Made by a program: the position numbers and the translations under genes. Shown here one piece after another: positions 26,466 through 36,324 of a stretch of DNA of 64,000 nucleotides. The stretch comes from Clostridia bacterium (GTDB lineage Bacteria; Bacillota; Clostridia; Christensenellales; Borkfalkiaceae), in assembly GCA_017457225.1 (NCBI GenBank), contig JAFTHW010000011.1, positions 1 to 64,000 on the forward strand. The letters run 5' to 3'. The notes beneath the pieces were generated by a model, which was not told the DNA's origin, made no database searches, and was given only the letters and a program-made list of their open reading frames with translations. Numbering within the stretch: the stretch's first letter is position 1; each line of letters begins with the position of its first letter.

Positions 26466-26918
26466 TTAATCCCTTTGCAACTCCGTCGCTTTGTCCACGT
26501 ATAATATTCCGTCCAAATGATCGAGTTCGTGACAAACGGCGCGCGCAAAAAAGCCTTTCGCCTGTAACAAGTGTTTTTCGCCGTAACGGTCCTGATAAGT
26601 AACTTTGACTTTCATAGGGCGGGAAACGAGTCCGCTTTTGCCCCGAACGGACAAACAGCCCTCCCAGCCCGTCTGCTCCCCTTTTTGTTGCACGATCACG
26701 GGATTGATGAGCTCGAAATACCCCTCGTCCACGTCCACGACGGCAAGCCTTCTCAATACGCCCACTTGCGGCGCGGCAAGACCTGCGCCCTGCTCCGCTT
26801 TCACCGTTTCTTTCATATCGTCCAGCAATGCGTGCAGGCGTTCGTCAAACTCCTCCACCGCAAAGCATTTTTGTCTTAATACGTCGTCGCCGACCTGTAC
26901 TACGTTTCTGATCGCCAT
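26466..26918 (-). CDS. def: Peptide deformylase
   Basis: Def removes the formyl group from new proteins. The 150-residue metalloenzyme has all three motifs: GAGLAAPQVG (near 43-52), EGCLS with the metal cysteine, and HELDH with the two metal histidines and catalytic glutamate. AAAGGAG precedes the ATG. It is in the operon with fmt. Confidence 0.96.
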   Translation of the reverse strand: MAIRNVVQVGDDVLRQKCFAVEEFDERLHALLDDMKETVKAEQGAGLAAPQVGVLRRLAVVDVDEGYFELINPVIVQQKGEQTGWEGCLSVRGKSGLVSRPMKVKVTYQDRYGEKHLLQAKGFFARAVCHELDHLDGILYVDKATELQRD

Positions 26919-26933
26919 ATCTTCTCTCCTTTT

Positions 26934-29108
26934 TTAACTCAACGACGAGGGATTTTCCTCGACGCTGACGAGTACGTCGCGTTCCCGAGCATCCGCGCAA
27001 GCGGCGTATATTTCGGGCAATACGCTCATATCGCTGATCCGCATCAATACTTGATAGCGGTATTTGTTCTGTATCTTTTTAATGGGAGCGCGCATTTTGT
27101 TGAAAAACAAAAATTTCTCCGTTTGCTCCGTATAGAGTTTCTCCAAAGCGAAATATACGTTCCGAAGTCCCTCCAGAGCCTTTTTATCGTCCTCGCTCGT
27201 CACCATCACTCTCACGATCTTGGAAAAGGGCGGAAACGCCATCGCGCCGCGTAAGGAAATTTCGTTTTTATAAAATCCCTCGTAATCGTATCTCGTCGCA
27301 AACCGCAACACGTCGTTCTCGGGATCGAATGTCTGCAACACGACTTTGCCTTTTTCCTCCGCTCGTCCGCTTCTGCCCGCCACCTGCGTCAGGAGCTGGA
27401 ACGTACGCTCGCCGCTGCGGTAATCGGAAAAATGCAGACTCATATCCGCGTCCAAAATTCCGACCAACGTAACGGACGGGAAATCGTGACCTTTCGCGAT
27501 CATTTGCGTCCCCACGAGAATATCCGCTTTTTTCTCCGCAAACGTTTTCAAAATCTTATAATGACCCTCTTTGCCGCTCGTCGTATCATTGTCCATTCGT
27601 AAAATCCGCGCCGTGGGATATAATTTTTGCAGATCGGCAACCACCCTTTGCGTGCCCGTGCCCGCATAGGAAAGTTTCTTTCCGCCGCAATCGGGACAGG
27701 CGGACAACATATTGTATTTTCCACCGCAATAGTGGCATTTTAAACAGTTCTCTTCTCTGTGATAGGTCAAGGAAACGTCGCACGCTTCACATTTGGCTAC
27801 GTATCCGCATTCCTTGCAAATCACCGTTTGGGAATACCCTCGCCGATTCAAAAACAGAATCGCCTGATTCCCCTCTAAAAGACATTTTTCTATTTCTTCT
27901 TTCAACGCCGCCGAGAACGCGGAATTGTTTCCTCGCCGCACTTCCCTGCGCATATCCGCAATCACGATCTCCGGAAGAGGACGTTTGTTGATCCGCTTGT
28001 TTAATCGAATCAGGGAAAATTCCCCCTCGCTCGCCCGTTTATACGTTTCCACGGACGGAGTCGCGCTGCCCAGCACCAATTTACAATTATTGTATTTCGC
28101 GCGGAGCAACGCCACGTCGAACGTGTTGTATCGGGGCGCGGTTTCGCTAGAATAGCTCGAATCGTGTTCTTCGTCCACGATGATCACGCCGAGGTTTTCC
28201 AGGGGCGCAAACACGGCGCTCCTCGCGCCGATCGCAATCTTCGCTTCCCCCGTACGCAGCCGCCACCATTCGTCAAACCGCTCGCCCGCGGACAGTCCGC
28301 TGTGCAAAATCGCCGCGTTTTTCCCAAATCTCGCACGCAGTTGGGAAAGCATTTGCGGAGTCAAAGAAATTTCGGGCACAAGAAAGATCGAGCTCTTTCC
28401 CTCCTGCAGACATTTCGCAATCAAAGTGAGATAAATCTCGGTTTTTCCGCTCCCCGTAACGCCGTGTAGCAGCTGCACCGTCCTTTCGTCCCGTTCGATC
28501 GTCTGTACCGCGCGGATCTGATCTTCCGTCAATACCCGTTCTACTTTTTCCCCCTCGACCGTTTTATACGGATCGCGAAGAAGCTGTTCTTTCGTGATTT
28601 TCACGTAGCCCTTTTTCTCCAAGCCCGCCACGCCGCCGGGGTACGCGTGATTGAGAAACGCGCAGTCCGTCTTGCCGTTGTCGCGGAGATACTCCGCCGC
28701 GCCGAGCTGGTTTTTCGCGGTTTTGGAAAGCTTAATTTCTTCAAACTCCACGGCAAGGGAAGCGTAGGAACGCATTAACTCCCGCACTTTCCCCGTACGC
28801 ATTTCCGTCGGCAAAAACAGGCGCAACGAAAGGGCTTTGGGTACGCGGTAACGCGCCGTGATCTTTTCTGCGAGCATCAAACACTCTCTATTTAGCGCAG
28901 GCAGTTCGTCGGGGCAGGAAATCACTTTTTTGAGTTTTTCCGTAGGATAATCGGTGGTGTTTTTGAGTTTCATAATAAACCCGGGCACCGTTTTACCGCC
29001 GAAAGGCGCGCGAACGCGACTGCCAACGACTGCATCGTCGTCGCAGAGATAGTCGTATATTCTATCCGTTTCGCTTGCCGCGATGTCTACGATTACTTCC
29101 GCTATCAT
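26934..29108 (-). CDS. priA: Primosomal replication helicase PriA
   Basis: PriA restarts collapsed replication forks. From MIAEVIVDIAASETDR it is 724 residues. The 3'-binding domain is at the start, Walker A is in HGVTGSGKTEIY, and the DEEHD box is in IIVDEEHDSSY. Two zinc sites are formed by CKECGYVAKCEAC and CHYCGG...CPDCGG. The start at 29108 is preferred over an upstream in-frame codon that lies within the rpoZ spacer; the ribosome site (AGGCGG) is modest. Confidence 0.95.
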   Translation of the reverse strand: MIAEVIVDIAASETDRIYDYLCDDDAVVGSRVRAPFGGKTVPGFIMKLKNTTDYPTEKLKKVISCPDELPALNRECLMLAEKITARYRVPKALSLRLFLPTEMRTGKVRELMRSYASLAVEFEEIKLSKTAKNQLGAAEYLRDNGKTDCAFLNHAYPGGVAGLEKKGYVKITKEQLLRDPYKTVEGEKVERVLTEDQIRAVQTIERDERTVQLLHGVTGSGKTEIYLTLIAKCLQEGKSSIFLVPEISLTPQMLSQLRARFGKNAAILHSGLSAGERFDEWWRLRTGEAKIAIGARSAVFAPLENLGVIIVDEEHDSSYSSETAPRYNTFDVALLRAKYNNCKLVLGSATPSVETYKRASEGEFSLIRLNKRINKRPLPEIVIADMRREVRRGNNSAFSAALKEEIEKCLLEGNQAILFLNRRGYSQTVICKECGYVAKCEACDVSLTYHREENCLKCHYCGGKYNMLSACPDCGGKKLSYAGTGTQRVVADLQKLYPTARILRMDNDTTSGKEGHYKILKTFAEKKADILVGTQMIAKGHDFPSVTLVGILDADMSLHFSDYRSGERTFQLLTQVAGRSGRAEEKGKVVLQTFDPENDVLRFATRYDYEGFYKNEISLRGAMAFPPFSKIVRVMVTSEDDKKALEGLRNVYFALEKLYTEQTEKFLFFNKMRAPIKKIQNKYRYQVLMRISDMSVLPEIYAACADARERDVLVSVEENPSSLS

Positions 29109-29169
29109 ACCAACCGCCTGAAAATTGATTGCCCCGAAATCCTTCGAGGCAACCGAAAAAATTGTTTCG

Positions 29170-29391
29170 TCAATCCTTGGCAATCACTACTTTGCCTTCC
29201 GCGATATCCTTGCACGCCGAAAGCAATTCTTTGTCTTTCCCCGTCGAATCGTGAACGCCGAGATTTCTCTCCGTTTCGATGATTTGACGCGCCCGTTTCG
29301 CCGCGATCGTGCACAATGCGTAGCGGCTGATAGGCTCTTCTTCCGTTCCCAACTTTCTGATCATTACGTCTACCGAAGGTTCGTTTATCAT
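29170..29391 (-). CDS. rpoZ: RNA polymerase omega subunit
   Basis: This 73-residue subunit aids RNA polymerase assembly. The pattern ISRYALCTIAAKRARQI is the conserved omega core. Between gmk and priA is its usual place. AAAGGAG precedes the ATG. Confidence 0.92.
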   Translation of the reverse strand: MINEPSVDVMIRKLGTEEEPISRYALCTIAAKRARQIIETERNLGVHDSTGKDKELLSACKDIAEGKVVIAKD

Positions 29392-29443
29392 ATTTACACT
29401 CCTTTATTTTGGTTTTATTATTTTCGTTTTATGTTTTCTTGCG

Positions 29444-29998
29444 TTACGCTTTGTTGTCGTCGATGATCTTTGCAAGCGCTTCAATCGCTTCTTCCAGATC
29501 GTCGTTGACGATTACGTAATCGTATTTATCCTTTTGCGCGAGTTCGTATTCCAACCTAGCAAGCCGCCCCTCTATCTCCTCTTCCGTTTCGGAGTTACGA
29601 GAGATAAGCCGACGTTTCAACTCCTCCAAAGACGGCGGAGCGATCATCACCAGCCGACATTCGGGGAAAGCTTTTTTGGCGTTAAGCGCGCCCACCACGT
29701 CGATCTCCAAAATGACCGACTTGGTTTTCAACGTTTCCTTTACGAATGATTTCGGCGTTCCGTAATAATTCCCGAAATGCTCGTCGTATTCCAAAAAATC
29801 GTCTTGCGCAATCCGATGCAAAAAATCCTCTTTGGTTAAGAAATAGTACTCTCTGCCGTGTTGCTCTCCGTTTCTCGGCGCGCGCGTCGTGCAGGATATC
29901 GATTCCACGACGTCCTCTCGCCTCGCAACAAGCGTTTTTACGATCGTACCCTTTCCGACCCCCGAGGGTCCGGAGACGGCTACCAATACGTTCTTCAC
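29444..29998 (-). CDS. gmk: Guanylate kinase
   Basis: Gmk phosphorylates GMP to GDP. The P-loop is SGPSGVGKGT, with the GMP-binding SCTTRAPRNGE. I choose GTG at 29998 as start (VKNVLVAVSG): GGAGG is 8 bases upstream and immediately follows the yicC stop. That gives 184 residues, near the usual length; the longer frame overlaps yicC. Confidence 0.95.
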   Translation of the reverse strand: MKNVLVAVSGPSGVGKGTIVKTLVARREDVVESISCTTRAPRNGEQHGREYYFLTKEDFLHRIAQDDFLEYDEHFGNYYGTPKSFVKETLKTKSVILEIDVVGALNAKKAFPECRLVMIAPPSLEELKRRLISRNSETEEEIEGRLARLEYELAQKDKYDYVIVNDDLEEAIEALAKIIDDNKA

Positions 29999-30011
29999 TT
30001 CGCCCGCCTCC

Positions 30012-30887
30012 TTATTCGAGATTCTGCACTTGTTCACGGATCTTTTCAATCTCGTTCTTGAGCGCCAAGCCGATTCGAGTCACCGTAACGTCGTTGCTCT
30101 TGGAACAAGTCGTATTCGCTTCGCGATTGAACTCCTGTACGAGAAAATCGAGTTTTCTGCCCACGACTCCCTCTTCGCAAATACTGCGAAACTGTTCGAT
30201 ATGCGAGCGTAAACGCGTCAACTCCTCGTCGATGTTACTCTTATCCGTAAACACGGCGACTTCCGTCAACAGCCTGCCCTCGTCGGGATTCACGCCCTCC
30301 AAGTACTCTTTGACTCTGTTTTGGAGTTTTTCTCTATACTCTTCCGCGATCTTGGGCGCGCGGATAGAAACGTCTTTGACGAGCCCTTCGATCACGTCCA
30401 TTCTCGAGAGCATATCCGCCTTGAGCTTCTCCCCCTCCACGGCGCGCATTGTATTGAGATTGTCGAGCGCCGCATTGAGCGCAACGCCCAACGCTGTCGT
30501 CAACTCCTCGTCTAAGCCTTGGGAATCTTCCTGCTTTAAAACGTCGGGATACCGTAAAACGGACGTAAGCGTCAGATCGTCCGTCAATTCGGGACAAGCC
30601 TCTTTCAACGTTTTTGCCGCCGCTACGTACGAGGTTGCAAGCGCGAGATCTACGGTGAGCGCAGTGGGTTTTTCTCTCTTGTCTTTGAGAGAAACGAACA
30701 CGTCCGCGTGACCGCGCGTGAGTTTGGATCGAACGGTGGACCGAACGACGTCCTCGTACGCCGTGAAAATGCGCGGCGCTTTGATGGAAACGTCCAAATA
30801 GCGGTTGTTGACCGTCTTGATTTCGCAAGTCAGTTCTATGCCGCCTTCGTTATATTCTCCTTTTCCGTAACCCGTCATACTTAACAT
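30012..30887 (-). CDS. yicC: YicC family endoribonuclease
   Basis: This 291-residue protein starts MLSMTGYGKGEY and ends with VQEFNREANTTCSKSND and LKNEIEKIREQVQNLE, the signature regions of YicC/YloC. Family members are endoribonucleases with a role in RNA decay and stress. It is the first gene of the operon; GAGGAAG precedes the ATG. Confidence 0.93.
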   Translation of the reverse strand: MLSMTGYGKGEYNEGGIELTCEIKTVNNRYLDVSIKAPRIFTAYEDVVRSTVRSKLTRGHADVFVSLKDKREKPTALTVDLALATSYVAAAKTLKEACPELTDDLTLTSVLRYPDVLKQEDSQGLDEELTTALGVALNAALDNLNTMRAVEGEKLKADMLSRMDVIEGLVKDVSIRAPKIAEEYREKLQNRVKEYLEGVNPDEGRLLTEVAVFTDKSNIDEELTRLRSHIEQFRSICEEGVVGRKLDFLVQEFNREANTTCSKSNDVTVTRIGLALKNEIEKIREQVQNLE

Positions 30888-30920
30888 CGTTTTCTTCCTC
30901 TTGCGTGCCTTTTCGTTCTA

Positions 30921-31105
30921 GGCTGTGTCACAATAAAAGACTGATTATCAAACACTGCTTACGTTTGCGATTTGACGACCAAAAACGTAGGGAAAGACAA
31001 GTATTTTGCGAAGGCGCATACCCTCAGCGGTCTGTAACTGAGCAAAATACGCAGTATTTCGTAACGTTTTTCCGTCAAGAATTAGTCGGGGGTTGTGACA
31101 TAGCT
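30921..31105. repeat. MITE-like element, copy A
   Basis: This ~185-bp unit has imperfect terminal inverted repeats: GGCTGTGTCACA on the left and, inverted, AGCTATGTCACA on the right. Its core (AGACAAG, ATTTTGCGA, GGCGCATACCCTC, GGTCTGTAACTGAGCAAAAT) is shared with the copy at 49997. There is no coding capacity. It lies upstream of yicC and fills most of the 30888-31249 gap. Confidence 0.75.
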
Positions 31106-31210
31106 TAAGTTATTATAGCAAACTTTTTATAAAATTTCAAGCGGTATTGCCCGATTTTTTTCCTTTTTTATAAAGTATTTATAAAAAGCCTCTCTTTTTT
31201 GTTCTACGGA

Positions 31211-31247
31211 AAGGGGCGGCGGACGCTGTTCCCGTCCGCCGCCCCTT
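31211..31247 (-). terminator. Terminator of pcrA-ligA
   Basis: A 15-bp GC-rich stem (31211-31225 with 31233-31247) lies 2 bases after the ligA stop, with a short T tract on the minus strand. Confidence 0.7.
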
Positions 31248-31249
31248 GA

Positions 31250-33199
31250 TTACAAGGATTCGTCTATCATTTTCTTAAACTCGGCTTCGTCTATAATCCG
31301 AACACCCAGCTTTTTCGCTTTTTCCAGCTTACTACCCGCCTCTTCGCCGGCAAGCACCAACGTCGTTTTCGCCGTCACCGAAGATTGACAAACGCCGCCG
31401 CGCTCTTCGATGAGTTTTTGCGCTTCACTCCGTTTATATCCCGAAAGCGTACCCGTCAAAACCACCGATTCGCCTAAGAAGATTCCCTCTTTTTTCTCTT
31501 CCGACCACACGGGCGTAACGCCCGCCGCCGTCAACGCGGTGAGCTCTAAAAGATTGGCTTCGTCTTGAAAATACTCCACGATGGAGTTTGCCGTAATCTC
31601 GCCCACGTTCTCCAAAGCAATCAACTCTTCCACCGTTGCGTTCTTTAAATTTTCCACGCTCTTAAAGCGAGCCGCAAGGTCTTTCGCCGCAACCCTGCCC
31701 ACCCCGTCTATACCGATCGCATAGAAAAATGCGTCTAGCGTAGGCGTTTTGCTCTTCTCGATCGCTTGGAGTAAATTGCCAATTTTTTTGTCCTTGAATC
31801 CGTCCAAATCGGATAAATCTTCTTTTGTTAATCGGTATAGATCGGAGAAATCTTTCACTCCCTTTTTCTCAATCAAAAGATTCGCGGTACTCTCGGAAAA
31901 TCCGTCGATGTCCATCGCGTTTTTGCCCGCGTAATGATCCAACTTCGCCGCAATCCGCGGTTTGCATAAACGGTTGGGGCAAAACAAATGCGCGCCCGTT
32001 TCCGTCAATTCCGTTCCGCAAGCGGGACAAACGCTGGGTTTTACCACCTCTACGCTCGTTGCCGTATGCTCGGTCGCGCCCAAGATCTCGGGAATGACTT
32101 CGTTGGAGCGGCGCACCAGCACGCGCGATCCGATCTTGACGTCTTTTCTCAAAATATCTCCGTAATTGTTTAAGGTTGCTCTCGATACCGTCGCGCCCCC
32201 CAATTCCACGGGCTCGAGCAAGGCAAGCGGCGTGAGTTTACCCGTTCTCCCCACCTGCCAAACGACGTCCTTGAGTTTCGTCGTCACTTCTTCCGCCTCA
32301 AATTTATACGCCATCGCCCAACGGGGGAATTTATCCGTGTAGCCCATTTCTTCCCGAAGCGCGGGATCGTTGATTTTAATAACCGCTCCGTCCGTCAAAA
32401 CGTCGAGCGTTTTTCGCTCCCTTTCCACTTCCGCAATCGCCGAAACCACTTCTTCAAACGTGTTGCAGACCTTGAAATACGGGAAAACTTTAAATCCCTC
32501 TTTTTTCAAGAACTCGTGCGCTTCCGTCTGCGAAATCAGTCCCTCGTCCGAGCGGTAGTTCACGTCGTAAAAATAAATATCGGGCTTTCTCAATTCGGTG
32601 ATCTTCGGGTCGAGATTCCGTATCGCGCCCGCCGCCGCGTTCCGCGCGTTTTTCAGCGGCTCTGCCGCCGTTTCGTTGTATTTGTCCAAAACGGAGAGCC
32701 GAATAACCGCTTCTCCGCGGACTTCCAAAACGCCTTGATAACTAATCTTGAGCGGAAAGGATTTAATGGTCAACGCCTGCACCGTAACGTCCTCGCCAAC
32801 CACGCCGTTACCGCGCGTCGTCGCGCGGACGAAATACCCGTTTTCGTACGTTAAACATACCGTCAAACCGTCGAATTTATACTCCACCGTGCACGCCGTT
32901 TCGCCCCCTGCGGCTTTTCCAACACGCGTCAAAAACGCCTGCAATTCCTCTGTCGAAACCGACTTGTCCAGACTAAACAACCTCGCCAAATGCGTATGCT
33001 TTTTAAAGCCCTTAATCGGCTCTCCACCGACGCGCCGCGTAGGACTGTCCGCGTACACTTCCCCGCTCTCCTCTTCCAATCGACGGAGTGCGTCGTACAA
33101 AGTATCGTACTCCTTATCCGATACGGTCGGAGCGTCGAGAACGTAGTATTCATACGCCCATCGATTGAGTATATCCGTCAGTTCTCTTTGTCTAGTCAT
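31250..33199 (-). CDS. ligA: NAD-dependent DNA ligase
   Basis: LigA seals nicks in replication and repair. The 649-residue protein has the adenylated Lys108 in EYKFDGL, the OB fold, a zinc finger (CPACG and CPNRLC), helix-hairpin-helix repeats and a C-terminal BRCT domain (from about 575). It follows pcrA by 30 bases, a common pairing. Confidence 0.96.
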   Translation of the reverse strand: MTRQRELTDILNRWAYEYYVLDAPTVSDKEYDTLYDALRRLEEESGEVYADSPTRRVGGEPIKGFKKHTHLARLFSLDKSVSTEELQAFLTRVGKAAGGETACTVEYKFDGLTVCLTYENGYFVRATTRGNGVVGEDVTVQALTIKSFPLKISYQGVLEVRGEAVIRLSVLDKYNETAAEPLKNARNAAAGAIRNLDPKITELRKPDIYFYDVNYRSDEGLISQTEAHEFLKKEGFKVFPYFKVCNTFEEVVSAIAEVERERKTLDVLTDGAVIKINDPALREEMGYTDKFPRWAMAYKFEAEEVTTKLKDVVWQVGRTGKLTPLALLEPVELGGATVSRATLNNYGDILRKDVKIGSRVLVRRSNEVIPEILGATEHTATSVEVVKPSVCPACGTELTETGAHLFCPNRLCKPRIAAKLDHYAGKNAMDIDGFSESTANLLIEKKGVKDFSDLYRLTKEDLSDLDGFKDKKIGNLLQAIEKSKTPTLDAFFYAIGIDGVGRVAAKDLAARFKSVENLKNATVEELIALENVGEITANSIVEYFQDEANLLELTALTAAGVTPVWSEEKKEGIFLGESVVLTGTLSGYKRSEAQKLIEERGGVCQSSVTAKTTLVLAGEEAGSKLEKAKKLGVRIIDEAEFKKMIDESL

Positions 33200-33229
33200 A
33201 ACCTTTCCCCATTGTTTACGCGTTGTCGT

Positions 33230-35635
33230 TTACAGCACCGTGAGCGGCGCAAGCCCCGCCGAAAGTTGTTTGATCCCGAATCCCTCGAACGCGATATCCA
33301 GAATCATATTACTGCCCGTTCCCCTCGTGTTGACGATCATACCGTTCCCGAACTTGGGATGACGGACTTTTACGCCCGTACGGAATGCGGATAAATCTTT
33401 TCCGCCCTGCGCCGTAGGAGTTTTCACACTCCCCACGCCGCCGTACGTGATCCCTAGCCCGGAAGAAGCGCTCGGCGGGCGTTTCGCGTACGTAGAAACA
33501 TACGAGTTCGTTTGGGAAGCGGAGTCCCCCCCTTTCCATACCGATCTGCTCACCGCGCCGTCCGCGCGGTCGTTACGGCTTCCATACCCGCCGTATCCGC
33601 CGCCAAAGCTACTCTTTCTACCGCCGTAGTCGCCGCTCGTCGCATACCTGCCACCCCCGTACGCCGCGTTACCGTAACTTTCGGGATCGTCGTAACCGTA
33701 GCCGTAGAACGGTTTCCGCTCCTGCGGAAGATCGAGCTGAGAAGACAGCTCTTTTAAGAATCTCGAACGCGCGGTCGGCTCTCGTTTGCCGTAGAGATAG
33801 CGGCTCTTGGAACGGGTGAGATACAGCCGTTCTTTCGCGCGCGTGATCGCAACGTACATCAAACGCCGTTCTTCTTCCATATCGTCGTCATTGCCCACCG
33901 CTCTGGACACGGGCATAATATTTTCTTCCATACCGCAAACGATCACACAGCGGAATTCCAAGCCCTTGACCGAGTGGATCGTCGCCAACGTGACGTAGTT
34001 CCCGTCGTCCATTTCGTCCGTATCCGAATATAGCGTCACTTGATTGAGATAATCGGTCAACGTCCCCTCGGGATTCAACCGACAGTATTCGTCCACCGAA
34101 TTGATAAATTCTTCTATATTGGCGAGTTTCGTGATACTCTCGTCCGAGTCGTCCGCGTACGCTTCGCGCATTTTCGTATCCAGCACGATCTTTTTCACAA
34201 GTTCGTTGACGGCGAGTTCCTGACTGTCCACGATCCAGCCTTTGACGAGCGTTCTAAAGTCCACGAGCTTTTGTCTAGTCGCGCCCGAAAATCCCATTTC
34301 GTCCAGATCGAGCAGAGCATCATATACCGAAAGTTCGGTTTCAAAAGCGTACGTTTGCAGCGTTTCCACCGTTTTCGCGCCGATTCCGCGCTTGGGGAAA
34401 TTGATGATCCGCGTCAACGCTTCGCTGTCGAACGGATTGTTCACGAGCCGCAAATACGCCAATAAATCCTTGATCTCTTTTCTCTCGAAGAACTTGAAGC
34501 CGCCGAATACTTTATAGGGGATTCCGTCCCCCGTGAACTCTTGCTCGAACGAGCGAGTCAATGCGTTCAAGCGCATCAAAATGGCGAAATCGGAATAGGA
34601 ATAGCCCTGTTTTCTTAACCGACTGATGACCTGCGCGGCGCATCTCGCCTCACCGCTTTCCTCGTCCGCCTCGTACACGGTGGCGTCCTCGCCCTCGTCG
34701 TTCTCCGTCCACAGCGTTTTTTGCTTACGGTGTCCGTTGTTTTTGATGACGAGATTCGCAAGGTTTAAAATCCGTTTCGTAGAACGGTAATTGCGCTCCA
34801 ATTTAAAGGTTTTCGCGCCCTTGAAATCCTTTTCAAAATGCAAAATATTTTCGATCTTCGCCCCTCTCCAACCGTAGATGGACTGATCGTCGTCGCCCAC
34901 GGCAAAAATATTCCCGTGCACGGAAGAAAGGAGTTTTACGATCTCGTATTGTACGGCGTTGGTGTCCTGGAACTCATCCACGAGAACGTAGCGGAATCTA
35001 CCGCTCAAATACTCTCTCGCTTCCTCGTTGTGTTTCAAGAGCAGCCGAGTTTCGTTAAGTAGATCGTCGAAATCAAGCGCGTTGTTTTCCCGAAGATGTT
35101 TTTGATAGCGGCGGTAGACCTTGACCACGTCGTCAATGTCGGAATCCCCCGCGTATTCTTCGGCGTACCGATCGGGATCAAACCCGAGCATTTTCGCGTT
35201 CGCGATATGGAATTTCACGCTCTTCAGCAATTTTTCGTCGTCAAAATCGCATTCTTGGAAAGACTTTTTCACGACGTTGTTGCGCTCCACCTCGCTGTAA
35301 ATGGAAAAATTGGGCGTAATGCCGGCTTCCGTAGCGTACATACGCAAAATCCGCACGCACATACTGTGAATGGTACACACCCACATACGCGAAACGTCCA
35401 CGAGCCGTTCCAATCTCTCTTTCATTTCGTTCGCCGCTTTGTTGGTGAAAGTGATGGCGAGAATGGCTTCGGGCGGAACGCGTTTTTCCTGAGCCAAATA
35501 TGCGATACGCGAAGTTAAAACGCGGGTTTTTCCGCTTCCCGCGCCTGCCAGCACCAATACCGCGCCCTCCGTTTCGAGTACGGGTTTGATCTGTTCTTCA
35601 TTCAATTTTTCCAAAATTTCGTCAATTTCATTCAT
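33230..35635 (-). CDS. pcrA: UvrD/PcrA-type DNA helicase
   Basis: This 801-residue superfamily 1 helicase unwinds DNA for repair and rolling-circle replication. Motifs are AGAGSGKT (Walker A), DEFQDTN, GDDDQSIYGWRGA and VAITRAKERLYLTRS. Before the C-terminal Tudor-like domain (VRHPKFGNGMI) is a low-complexity Gly/Tyr-rich linker of about 100 residues (roughly 630-740). The promoter ends only 8 bases before the ATG and there is no ribosome site, so the mRNA is probably leaderless or nearly so. Confidence 0.94.
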   Translation of the reverse strand: MNEIDEILEKLNEEQIKPVLETEGAVLVLAGAGSGKTRVLTSRIAYLAQEKRVPPEAILAITFTNKAANEMKERLERLVDVSRMWVCTIHSMCVRILRMYATEAGITPNFSIYSEVERNNVVKKSFQECDFDDEKLLKSVKFHIANAKMLGFDPDRYAEEYAGDSDIDDVVKVYRRYQKHLRENNALDFDDLLNETRLLLKHNEEAREYLSGRFRYVLVDEFQDTNAVQYEIVKLLSSVHGNIFAVGDDDQSIYGWRGAKIENILHFEKDFKGAKTFKLERNYRSTKRILNLANLVIKNNGHRKQKTLWTENDEGEDATVYEADEESGEARCAAQVISRLRKQGYSYSDFAILMRLNALTRSFEQEFTGDGIPYKVFGGFKFFERKEIKDLLAYLRLVNNPFDSEALTRIINFPKRGIGAKTVETLQTYAFETELSVYDALLDLDEMGFSGATRQKLVDFRTLVKGWIVDSQELAVNELVKKIVLDTKMREAYADDSDESITKLANIEEFINSVDEYCRLNPEGTLTDYLNQVTLYSDTDEMDDGNYVTLATIHSVKGLEFRCVIVCGMEENIMPVSRAVGNDDDMEEERRLMYVAITRAKERLYLTRSKSRYLYGKREPTARSRFLKELSSQLDLPQERKPFYGYGYDDPESYGNAAYGGGRYATSGDYGGRKSSFGGGYGGYGSRNDRADGAVSRSVWKGGDSASQTNSYVSTYAKRPPSASSGLGITYGGVGSVKTPTAQGGKDLSAFRTGVKVRHPKFGNGMIVNTRGTGSNMILDIAFEGFGIKQLSAGLAPLTVL

Positions 35636-35643
35636 ACGTATTT

Positions 35644-35672
35644 ATTATACCATATTGTAAGGATTTTGGCAA
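35644..35672 (-). promoter_or_regulatory. Promoter of pcrA-ligA
   Basis: On the minus strand TTGCCA (35667-35672), 17 bases, TATAAT (35644-35649). Transcription would start at or 1-3 bases before the ATG at 35635. Confidence 0.7.
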
Positions 35673-35744
35673 GTCCTACTTTCGCTTTTTTATAAAATAA
35701 AAAGGACTGATCTCGTTCAGTCCCTTTATGTATATTTTTTTTGT

Positions 35745-36245
35745 TTACGCAGCTGCTTCCACGCTTTCCACGATGATAGAGCCAAGCGTTTCAATAATAT
35801 CGCCAACCACTTCTTTGTTGATAATAATTTTTACTTTACTTGCTTTACGCGCTTTTGCAAAAATCTTAGAAACCCCAATCGATAAAGCTTCCGTCGAAAG
35901 CCCTTTCGTCGTAACCGTCATTTCAAACGAGCCTTGATTTAATTCTTTCCACGTTCTGATAAACCCCGGAATACCGACGAGGACAACCGATAAAATTCCA
36001 AAGAAAATCAATTTGATAATCACCCAAAGATTTCCTTTGCTTTGTTGCTTATAGGAAATTGCGTTTACTTCTTTAAGAGGAATTTCTTGACGTTCGATCG
36101 CACGTTTGCTTTGCGCTGTATAAACAAGTCGCTTATCCGTTACCTCGATCTTTGCTTTCGTTTCCACTTTTCTGAACGCGCCTCCCACTTTGGAAGAAGC
36201 GTAGTCCCAAGCTTTAATAAGCTTTTCATTTTTTGCCAATTGCAT
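35745..36245 (-). CDS. PH-like membrane protein controlled by the XRE regulator
   Basis: This 166-residue protein has an N-terminal strand-rich segment (KIEVTDKRLVYTAQSK...EIPLKEVNAIS) like a bacterial PH domain, a membrane segment near 84-107, and a second strand region with IIINKEVVGDI. The function is unknown. It begins at 36245 after GGAGG; the longer frame includes the operator. It is divergent from the regulator gene and shares two operators with it. Confidence 0.7.
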   Translation of the reverse strand: MQLAKNEKLIKAWDYASSKVGGAFRKVETKAKIEVTDKRLVYTAQSKRAIERQEIPLKEVNAISYKQQSKGNLWVIIKLIFFGILSVVLVGIPGFIRTWKELNQGSFEMTVTTKGLSTEALSIGVSKIFAKARKASKVKIIINKEVVGDIIETLGSIIVESVEAAA

Positions 36246-36264
36246 AACATACCTCCTTAATTTA

Positions 36265-36320
36265 GTACAATTATCTTGTACTTTAGACATAATTATACAA
36301 GAATCTTGTACATTTGTCAA
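36265..36320. promoter_or_regulatory. Divergent promoter with two XRE operators
   Basis: For the membrane-protein gene, TTGACA (36315-36320), 17 bases and TATAAT (36292-36297) lie on the minus strand. Operator 2 is TACAAGAATCTTGTA (36296-36310), a 7-1-7 palindrome in the spacer. Operator 1 is GTACAA...TTGTAC (36265-36281), just downstream of the start. The -35 box also overlaps the regulator's ribosome site. This is the design of an autoregulated repressor. Confidence 0.75.
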
Positions 36321-36324
36321 GGAT

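Noticed and set aside
29746..30711. 321-residue plus-strand frame opposite gmk and yicC
   Set aside because: It is serine-rich low-information sequence across two real genes.
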